Positions 1-9,910 of a stretch of 64,000 nt of DNA are shown here, piece by piece. Origin of the DNA: Euleptes europaea. Taxonomy: Eukaryota; Chordata; Lepidosauria; Squamata; Sphaerodactylidae. How positions within the stretch are numbered: position 1 is the first letter of the stretch; every line of letters starts with the position of its first letter. The notes beneath the pieces were generated by a model. It was not told where the DNA came from, ran no database searches, and saw only the letters and a program-made list of their open reading frames with translations. Both the position numbers and the translations under genes were made by a program. Location: assembly GCF_029931775.1 (NCBI RefSeq), contig NC_079324.1, positions 64,673,268 through 64,737,267 on the forward strand, read 5' to 3'.

Positions 1-3000
1 ATCCGTTTCTTGGCTGTGGCGCAGGTGGGGCAGCTGCGCACATACAACTCTACATCAGATCTCATACCGGGCCACCAGAATTGCCTTCGAACCAGGTGAA
101 GCGTTTTTATGAAACCAAAATGACCCGCTAGCCTGGCCCCATGTACAAGTCCCAATACTTCTTTGCGAAGGGAAGATGGGACATATAGTTTCCCCCCTTG
201 CACCCACCAAGTGTTGGTTCGTTCCAAGCCAGCGGGGAGGAGATGGTGCTCCTCCTCCTGTAAGGAGGCGTCCCGGAGTCGCTGTTGGAATGCTTCCGGG
301 ATACCTTTGAGCGGGGGGGGGGTCTCCGGTTGGCGGGCTTGGGATCGGGTGGTGACGGCCAAGCCAGGGACTTCCCCTCGCTGTTCGGGAGTGAACAGGG
401 AATCGACGGGGCGATCGAAATCGTTGCGATACTGGGGAAGTCGTGACAAAGCATCAGCTAGGGCATTTTCTTTGCCAGGGACATGTTTGAGGGTGAACCG
501 GAATTTTGCAAAAAATTGGGCCCACCGAATTTGTTTGGCATTGAGTTTTCTAGCTCCCTTGAGAGCCTCAAGATTCTTGTGATCTGTGCACACTTCGAAC
601 GGCAGCTCGGCCCCCTCCAAGAAGTGTCTCCATATGGTAAGGGCATGTTTGACCGCTGCTGCCTCCTTCTCCCAAATGGCCCAGTTGATTTCGGACTGGG
701 AAAACTTCTTGGAGAAGTAGGCGCATGGCCTCAACCGTCCCCCCTCATCCCTCTGCAATAGGGCCCCGCCCATGGCTACATCCGAGGCATCCACCTGCAC
801 CACGAAGGGCTTGGTGCAATCCGGGTGAGCCAAAACGGGTTCGGATGAAAAAAGTAGCTTTAAACGTTCAAAAGCTTGCTGGCACTGGGGAGACCATTGC
901 AGACGGGCTGAGGGGAGTGCGGCGCTAGCCCCCCTGTCCTTGGTACGCAACAGGGCAGTGAGGGGAAGCGCAACTTGGGCAAAGTTGGGAATGAAATTCC
1001 GGTAAAAGTTGGCAAACCCCAAAAACTGTTGAAGTTGGCGGCGGGTAGTGGGGGTTTCCCAGTCCCGCACCGCCTGGACCTTGGCGGGGTCCATTTCCAA
1101 CCCTTGGTGGGAAATCACATACCCCAGAAATGTAATAGAAGGTTGGTGGAATTCACATTTGGACACCTTAGCATACAGTTTGTGCTCCCGCAGCCGCTGG
1201 AGCACTTCTCGCACTAGGCGCACATGTTCTTCCATGGTCTCAGAGTAAATAAGAATGTCATCGAGAAATACCACCACCCCCCGAAACAGTAAATCATGCA
1301 AAACTTCATTAATTAATTGCATAAAGACACTCGGAGCCCCCGAAAGTCCGAACGGCATGACCAGGTACTCAAACATCCCAAAACAACTGGAAAAGGCCGT
1401 TTTGGGTTCGTCTCCTTCTTTGATGCGAATGCGGTGGTAGGCTTCTACCAAGTCCAGTTTGGTGAAGATTCGGCCCTCCTTTAATTGTGCTAGAAGGTCA
1501 GGAATAAGAGGGAGGGGGTAAGCATTAGACTGGGTGACTGCGTTCAGTCTGCGAAAGTCAATACACAGTCTTAAATCTCCCGTCTTTTTCTTTACAAAGA
1601 AAGCTGGGGCTGAATAAGGAGCCTTGGAGGGGCGTATGAAACCCCTCGCCAGATTGACATCCAGATAGTCTCGCAATACAGTCTTTTCACTAGGGCTCAT
1701 GGGGTAAACCTTTCCCTTAGACAGTTTGCCTTCCCCTACAATCTCGATGGCACAGTCCGTTTCTCTGTGGGGAGGCAGTTCGTCGCACTCTCTAACATCG
1801 AAAACATCAGTAAACTGCGAGTACTCGGAGGGTAATTGAGGAGAGACTGGGGCGGGGGACCCTACCAGTGCGGCGGCTGGAGTTCTGAGTACCCGTTCCT
1901 TGTCATGCAACCCACAGGGGTTTTCGGGGAAGGAAAGCACCCGTTTAACCCAATCAATGGAGGGATTGTGTCCCCTTAACCAGTTCATCCCTAACACCAC
2001 AGGGGTTACAATAGGGGCGATGGTGAAATACAACCGTTCCCAATGCTCCCCCACGGACATAATCACGGCTGCAGTTCTGTGGGTCACCGGGCCCCGTTTA
2101 AAGTCACTCCCGTCCATTTGGGAAAAACGGAGGGGTCCCGGAAGCCGCTTGCGCCGGACACCCAACTTCTTGGCAGTTTCCTCATTTATCATGGTGCGGG
2201 CACACCCCGAGTCGACCAACGCGGGGACCTCTAACGGGGGACCCCCTTTGGGTAGGGACAGATGAACACGCACAAATACATTGTCCTCTTGGGCGCTTAC
2301 CATCGGTGGAGCTCCTTGCACAACGATAGGGACGGTCTGCTGCGGAGCCCCCTCTACAGCAGACCGACGGCGTTTTTTGCCGGCTGTTCCCACTCTTCCT
2401 CCTCGCTGGAAGAGGGGGACGGGGTGGTGGCTTCCGGGGAGCCGTCCGAATCAAAGACGGTATTTGTAATCCGGGACCCCGATGGGACCGTAGAGTCGGA
2501 TGCCCCATCCTGGGGGCGCGCGTGGAGAGCGGAGGGTGCGCCGGAGCGCCGGCTCAGTGGTCCACTTCTGCGGCGAGGCTGGCTGTCGGCGGCCGGTTTC
2601 GTCGGCTCGGCCTGGGTTTGGCGGGGGGGGGTCGGACGGCCTGAGCGAGAGGGGCATTGCGATGCAAAGTGACCCTGTCCCCCGCAAATCAGGCAGACGC
2701 CGGCCTCGAACCGCTTGCGGCGTTCCGCGGCCGAGAGACCCCCGCCACCCCCTTGCCGGAGTTCCCGGCCACGGTCACCTCGGGGCCTGGGGTCTCGCCC
2801 AAGCCGTTGCTTGGACAAGTTCAGGAGTTGTTTGCGATTCTCGATGTCAGCAGCATGGCGAACCCAACCTTCCACATCCGGGGGGTTCCCTTGCATGAAG
2901 GCCCAATGTTGGAGGTCTGGGTTGAGACCCTCCCTGAAACATTGTACCAAAGTAGCTTCACTCCAGTCCAGAATTCGGCTAGCCAGTGACTGGAACTCAC

Positions 3001-3827
3001 TTGCATACTGCGCCACCGACTTAGTCCCTTGGCGCAGTTGCATCAGGGAGGCTTTAGCCCGCTCACCCAGAGTCGGGTCCTCAAAACGGTTTCGAAGTGC
3101 TACCATGAACTCGTCCAGGGTTCGCAGCACCGGCGAGCGGAGTTCATACTGCAACACCATCCAGGCAGCCGCCTCCCCTTGCAGTAAGGAAGCCACGTAC
3201 TGCACCCGGGACTCCTCAGAAACGAAGGTTCGGCCTTGTTCCCGCATAAAAATGTCTACTTGGACCATAAAAAAGGTCAACTGGTCTCCCGACCCGTCAT
3301 ACGTGACTTTCAGGTCCCGACGGGCCGGGGGGGCAGGGGTTGCGGGCGGAACTACCGGCGCCCCGTCTGGGGGAGCACCGGCTGGAGGTTGCAACTTCAG
3401 CGCATCTAGGGTCGTGGCCATCTCACCCATTACGCGTTGCATGATCTCCATCTGCTCCTGCATAGCCCGGCGGTCTTCCTGCCACTGCTTTCGTTCTTCC
3501 TCCATGAGGGCCTCTTTGCGGGCCGGGTCCCCTTCGAGTCCCGTGCTGGGGAAGGCCAACCGGCGATCCTTCGCCGCAATCCGCGAGAGCGACCAGCCCT
3601 TGGGAGAGTCCAGCCAATAAGTAAGCCCCCGGGGACGTCCGTCCCGATCTTGGTCGGGTGCGCGACCCTTCGGTTCCTTTGGCTTGGCTCCCTCCTCCTT
3701 CGGGTCCGGCTTCTCCGGCTCGTCCGGTTCCTTGGGGGCATCGGGGTTAGGGGTGGTGTCCTCGTCGGCTGACATTCTGTCCAAAGCGGTACAGCTGCAG
3801 TCCGAGAGGCAAGGACTTGCAACTTAA
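1..3827 (-). mobile_element. Ty3/gypsy LTR retroelement, internal region (gag and most of pol), cut by the window edge
   Basis: Fossil LTR element on the minus strand. A long gag frame lies at 2354-3784. It has a charged N-terminus, a capsid-like middle and one zinc knuckle of CX2CX4HX4C type near residue 370. Downstream come a retropepsin-like site with a DSG motif (about 2190-2225), a reverse transcriptase with the FLDD active-site motif (about 1246-1275) and an RNase H-like stretch (about 700-850). Integrase, any chromodomain and the 3' LTR would lie left of position 1. The part present looks whole, with no obvious break, which suggests a fairly young copy. It lies on the same strand as HPS4, probably inside an HPS4 intron, since the known HPS4 exons stop at 5431. 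The Sushi/Tf1-like assignment rests on the self-priming layout described for the LTR. Confidence 0.9.
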
Positions 3828-4265
3828 TGTGAGAGATCCCCCTCTCTGAGTTTGCTTCTCCAAATCAGTTGCTCAGACGTTGATACAGAAACAATGGATT
3901 TATTGAAGCCTTCAGGAGATGAGACAGGCACAGGTAGAAAGTTGCAAGTGAGGGGCTATACGGGTTTACAGAATATATTGACTCCAGGGCACTGGGGCAC
4001 TGGGGTTCACACTTATTGTTATGGGAAGTTACAAGCTTGGCATAATACAAAACATCAGACGGATCCCAGGAAGTCTGGTGCGGCTATCACACTTCCAAGG
4101 CCGCACCGGCCTGAGGGAGTACTGGCAGGAAGAACAGCGGGGGGGGAAGATACATGGGCCATCAGGCCTGGCGCCTGAGACCAGAAGGTGTGAACTGCTT
4201 TTACGAGTTCACTGATAACACCGCAGGTGATGGAAAGCAGAGACACAAAGACAGAGACCCTCACA
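3828..4265 (-). repeat. 5' LTR of the Ty3/gypsy element
   Basis: On the minus strand this 438-bp block opens with TGTGAG and closes with CTCACA, a perfect terminal inversion, and lies just upstream of gag. A TATA-like ATATATT (about 3973-3979) sits some 27 bp before a likely transcript start at 3949, and AATAAA at 3899-3904 would end the R region. The 11 nt at the inferred transcript start (3939-3949) are exactly complementary to the 11 nt two bases inside the LTR edge (3815-3825). That is the layout of Tf1/Sushi-type self-priming rather than of a tRNA primer. The LTR limits are inferred from the terminal inversion, because the partner LTR is outside the window. Confidence 0.75.
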
Positions 4266-4413
4266 GGTATTTTCTTTCCTGACGTTTCGCCAGCAGCTGT
4301 GGCAGGCATCTTCAGAGGAGTAACACTGAAGGACAGTGTGTCTCCTTTGAAGATGTTACTCCTCTGAAGATGCCTGCCACAGCTGCTGGCGAAACGTCAG
4401 GAAAGAAAATACC
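4266..4413. repeat. Perfect 59-bp inverted repeat with a hammerhead-ribozyme-like core in each arm (Penelope-like remnant?)
   Basis: Positions 4266-4324 and 4355-4413 are exact reverse complements, separated by 30 nt. Reading the right arm on the plus strand gives a stem I half TCCT (4360-4363), the core CTGAAGA (4364-4370), an unpaired T, a stem II GCCTGC/GCTGGC with one T-T mismatch and a 7-nt loop (4372-4390), GAAAC (4391-4395), GTC (4396-4398) and the other stem I half AGGA (4399-4402). This is the plan of a minimal type I hammerhead with a tiny stem III, the kind known from the terminal repeats of Penelope-like elements. The left arm carries the same motif on the minus strand. The family name is an inference; the inverted repeat itself is seen directly. 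Confidence 0.7.
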
Positions 4414-5430
4414 AAGACCACGGTTACACAGCCCGGATAACCCACAAGAACCAATGAACTCTGACCGTGAAAGCCTTCGACAATATTTTGAACACTGATT
4501 ATCTTAATTGCCTCTGAAAACCACTCTTTGCGTGAACTGTACCATTGCTTATATAATGCTGGATTTCTCAGTCAGCAAGTTATTACCCTGAACCACCTTT
4601 ATGTAAAAAGAAACCAGGAAAAGGGGAGATTTGGGGCAAGATCGTTCTCCTAGCTGGGGGAACTGCAGTCCATTTTGTGGCCTTGCCCTTGGCTGCAGGC
4701 TTCTGTCCAACAGGTGAGGATGTGCTCACTAGGAGTACAGCCCTGAAAGCTGATCTTCGTGCCAGAAGAGCTAGGCTGTGGATTTCCAGAAATTCATCAC
4801 AAAGGTGTGAGTGTCTCTGAGAATGCACAGAGCATCTCAGCACCACCCAGGAATTGCAATGTGCAGTTTCTGTGGACGCTTGAGCCCCCCACCCTCCTTT
4901 GCTAGGGAATTAAGTGGTGGGCAAAACCGTGATCCAGAAGCAAATGGCAGAAAAATCCTCCCACTGTCACCACAACACGTCACGAGAGCTTTGGGCACGC
5001 ATTGTCAAAGATATGTCTTCCACCACCAAACACATCCAGAGAGCCTTGCTTGAGTTAAGAAGCAAATAACCACCCACACAAAAGGAAAAAGGAAAGCAGG
5101 GATCCAACTGACAGCACACCCCAGAAAGTGGACAACCCAATGCGCCACAGAGTGTTCCCTCCATGCCGTGAGAATGAGGAAGTCACAAATCACAGGAAAG
5201 ACCCAGAAGGCCTACCGGTCCCAAGCCCGGGCTGCCAGATCCCACAGGGAACCAGGCAAGAGAAGCAACCCTGCAGGGAAAGCGGCAGGCAAAAGGAGAC
5301 GTCATTCAGGATGTGGCTGAGATCAGGGCCAGATGGAAGCAGTAGAAGGCTGAAGGTGCAGGATGGGATGGGACTCCCAGGAGAAAGCACTCAAGGCCGG
5401 CTCATGAGCAGAAGTCCTGCCCCCACTCAC
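4414..5430. other. HPS4 intron sequence with no recognised exon
   Basis: The first 100 bp (to about 4510) continue from the fold-back arm and look like part of the same repeat. The rest shows no family I recognise and no further HPS4 exon. The next expected coding segment, after the FYNGPL block, is not found here. Confidence 0.5.
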
Positions 5431-6928
<1,498 letters not shown>

Positions 6929-7099
6929 CTGGCTGGGAGGCTCTCCTTCAGCAGGGCTCCGGGGCCTCACTGGGGGCTCCTCTTCCCAAACCCAGCACAG
7001 AACAGCTGCATGGCTCCAGGAGCGGCGTCAGCCCGGAGGGGGTTCTGGGCCAGACCCCCACCCAAGAGGCAACTGGGGGAGGGGGGCTTCTTAACAACA

Positions 7100-7846
7100 C
7101 GGGGGGCTGACACGGCCGGCTCCAGCGCAGGCAGCGCTTAAGACCCCCGGCAGCAGGCAGATGTTTGGCCCGCGGGGGCGAGAGAAGGGGGGCCCGGGCG
7201 GTGGGCTCCAGCCGCAGGAGAGCCTGGCTAGAGACCCCCTGCCCTGCCCGGCGGGGGTCTTCGCTCCTCCACGCGAGGCCGAGCGGAGCAGGGCGCCTCC
7301 CGGGCTTCCTTCTGGGGAGCGGCCGCCCTCCTCCTCCTCCTCCTCCTGAAACGGAAAAAGGGCGTGAATCAGAGCCCCCCCCCGGCCTCCCCTGCTGCCC
7401 CCCCTCCAGTCACGGGACTGAGAGCAGCTGAGCGGCAGAACCCCCACCCCCACCCCGAGCAGCGGGCGGGGCCGGCCCTGGCCTGCTCTGCAGGGCTGGC
7501 TACGGGGCTTTTGGAGGCAGGGAGGGCAGGATTAAGGAGGGGGGCGGGGGGGGCTTCTCGCCCAGCCTCCTGCAGCCCCGAGGCGGCGCCGGCGCAGCAG
7601 CAGCAGGGAGCCCCTGGCAGGGAGCCTTCTGCCGGCCTGCTTCACAGGGCTGCGGGGGACAAGTGGCTGGACGGGAGGGTCGCTCTGCCCGCGCCCAGAG
7701 GCCTGCCTCTCGTGCCTGGCGGCGGCACCAGCTCCTGCGGGCGCTTCCGGGTTTTCGCCGCGCGCGACGCTTGACGGGGCCGACACGTGACGCTGCCCCC
7801 GCCCCCCCCCCCAGAGCGCCGCCACTTCCGGCCCCCAGGCTACAAG
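7100..7846. promoter_or_regulatory. CpG island, likely HPS4 promoter
   Basis: A very GC-rich, CpG-dense tract with GC boxes and CGG/CCT repeats lies just upstream (minus sense) of the HPS4 start exon. HPS4 and SRRD are divergent neighbours. Here their two islands are separated by about 1.7 kb of inserted repeats. The exact transcription start is not visible. Confidence 0.55.
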
Positions 7847-8465
7847 AATCATAGAGTTGGAAGGGACCACCAGGGCCATCCAGTCCAACCCCCTGCACAA
7901 TGCAGGAAATTCCAAACTACCTCTCCCACACACACCCCAGTGACCCCTACTCCATGCCCAGAAGATACCCAAGATGCTCTCCCTCTCATCATCTGCCGAA
8001 GGTCATAGAATCAGCATTGCTGACAGATGGCCATCTAGCCTCTGCTTAAAAAATCTTCAGGGAAAGAGAGCTCACCACCTCCCGAGGAAGCCTGTTCCGC
8101 TGAGGAACCGCTCTGACCATTAGAAAATTCTTCCTCATGTCTAGACAGAAACTCTTTTGATTTAATTTCAACCCGTTGGTTCTGGTCCGACCTTCTGGGA
8201 CAACAGAAAACAACTCGGCACCCTCCTCTTATATGACAGCCCTTCAGGTACTTGAAGATGGTCGTCATATCCCCTCTCAGTCTTCTCCTCTCCAGGCTAA
8301 ACATACCCAGCTCCTTCGACCTTTCCTCCTAGGACTTGGTCTCCAGACCCCTCACCATCTTTGTTGCCCTCCTCCTCTGGACACGTTCCACCTTGTCTAC
8401 ATCTTTCTTAAATTGTGGTGCCCAAAACTGAACACAATTCTCTAGGTGAGGTCTAACCAGAGCAG
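7847..8465 (-). mobile_element. CR1 LINE, 3' end
   Basis: Begins with the CR1 3'-terminal signature (ATCATAGAGTTGGAAGGGACC) and extends about 620 bp into the decayed end of the reverse-transcriptase frame. On the minus strand a [10 protein letters not shown]-type motif is readable near 8260-8300. Confidence 0.85.
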
Positions 8466-8569
8466 AGGTGGGGGAGGGGCAGAGTGGGGGGGCCCTCCTC
8501 TCGAGGGGCGCCAGACCCTCCGCACGACCCTGGCTGGGACTTTGGTTTAGGGGAGCCAGGAGAGTGTTA

Positions 8570-8882
8570 CGGGTACCCACAAATCAGTGGGTTCTAGATC
8601 AAATCAAGCCTGAACTGACCCTAGAAGCTAAAATGACTAAACTGAAGCTGTCGTATTTTGGTCACATCATGAGAAGACCAGAGTCCCTGGAAAAGACAAT
8701 CATGCTAGGAAAAGCTGAAGGCAGCAGGAAAAGAGGAAGACCCAACATGAGATGGATTGACTCACTCAAGGAAGCCACGGCCCTCAATGCAAGGCTTTTA
8801 AGGTTAGGACATTTTGGAGGACCACTGATTCATACGGTCGCCATGAGCCAGAAGCGACTTGACGGCACTTAATACACACACA
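8570..8882 (+). mobile_element. RTE-BovB LINE, 3' end
   Basis: Encodes the BovB C-terminal pattern KLKLSYFGHIMRRPESLEK followed by a K-R-GRP-MRW-D segment. It ends with the tail GCGACTTGACGGCACTTAA plus a CA run. The 5' part is missing, which is the usual truncation on insertion. Confidence 0.85.
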
Positions 8883-8956
8883 GCCAGCTTTAGGTTGGAG
8901 AATTCTTAGAGATCTCGTGGGTGGAGTCGGAGGAGGACCTCAGCAGGGTCTGATGC

Positions 8957-9066
8957 CATAGACACTCCCCTCCAAAGCAGCCACTTTCTCCAGGGGAACT
9001 GATCCCTCTCGCCTGGAGATCAGTCATAATAGCGGGAGATTTCCAGCCACCCCCGGGAGGTTAGCA
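8957..9066 (-). mobile_element. TIR element fragment (GGGTTGCC family)
   Basis: Holds the 'ctccaggggaactgatc ... ctggagatcag' core shared with the copies at 25749, 51382 and 59275. The outer end is eroded. Confidence 0.6.
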
Positions 9067-9539
9067 AAAATAGGACACCTCTGTGTGCAAATAGTAGCCG
9101 AGACAAATTCTGACCCAGAGGGGGCTCCCACGAAACACAGTTATATAAGCAAAGAGCTAATACCGTCAAAGGTTACAAAAGTATGCACATCCGAGAATCC
9201 CCACAATGAAATGCTCGCAATGAAGAATCTTATTAATAATCAAACTAATGCACTTAATCCGTGGGACATTCAACCAGGTAGCAGTAATTAGGTCCACTAT
9301 TAAAGTGTCCCAATTAATAGTTGTTCTTATTCTTTTCCAGGTCGCACAGATGCTTTCCTGAAGCAAGGAGTTCCAGAAGGAGGAGACGGTTTTTCTCGAG
9401 ATAAACCCCTTTTCGGAGTCCTTCGTCAGTCCCGTTCCGAAATGTTTTTCTTACTCTCTAATTTTCTTTTCTTATAATGTTGGCTGTGCCGGTCTCCACG
9501 CTTAATCTGCCTGGTTCACCTGGCGGCTGGCACCCCTAC

Positions 9540-9910
9540 TTCGGGCGGAAGCCTCGCGGCCCCTCCGAGGGCTTTTGTTCAGCAGAAGCCGCTTCCGCCC
9601 GTCCCTCCCGGGAGGGTCGAGGAGGTGCCGGAAGTGACGGCTGCTGGGCCGCCACGCGGGCCGAACTCTCGGCGCGGAGCCGTCGTGTCCCCGCCCACTG
9701 TACGGGTGCCGCGGAGGGACAGCCGCGGGCGTCTCGCGAACCCCCAGCCCGCTCGCCGCCCGGCATGGAGCCGTGCGGAGGAGACGGAGCCTGGAGCGGC
9801 CCTCGGGGGAGGAGGGGGGGGAGGAGGAGGAGGAGGGGGGTGGGGGACCGGGACGGGGCTCCGGAGGAGCAGCAGAGGCGGCGCCTGGAGGAGGCGCGGT
9901 GAGGAGCCCG
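9540..9910. promoter_or_regulatory. CpG island over SRRD exon 1
   Basis: CpG-dense DNA surrounds the SRRD start codon at 9765. The 5' edge meets AT-richer repeat-like DNA near 9480. Confidence 0.55.

Noticed and set aside
7162-7349. Small open frame ending in a Ser run in the HPS4 CpG island
   Set aside because: Arises from a CCT/TCC repeat. No homology and no splice context.
9397-9437. Minus-strand CTGACGA...CGAAA resembling another hammerhead core
   Set aside because: The stretch between the core parts cannot form a convincing stem II and I see no stem I partners. Too weak to claim, though it may derive from a related repeat.
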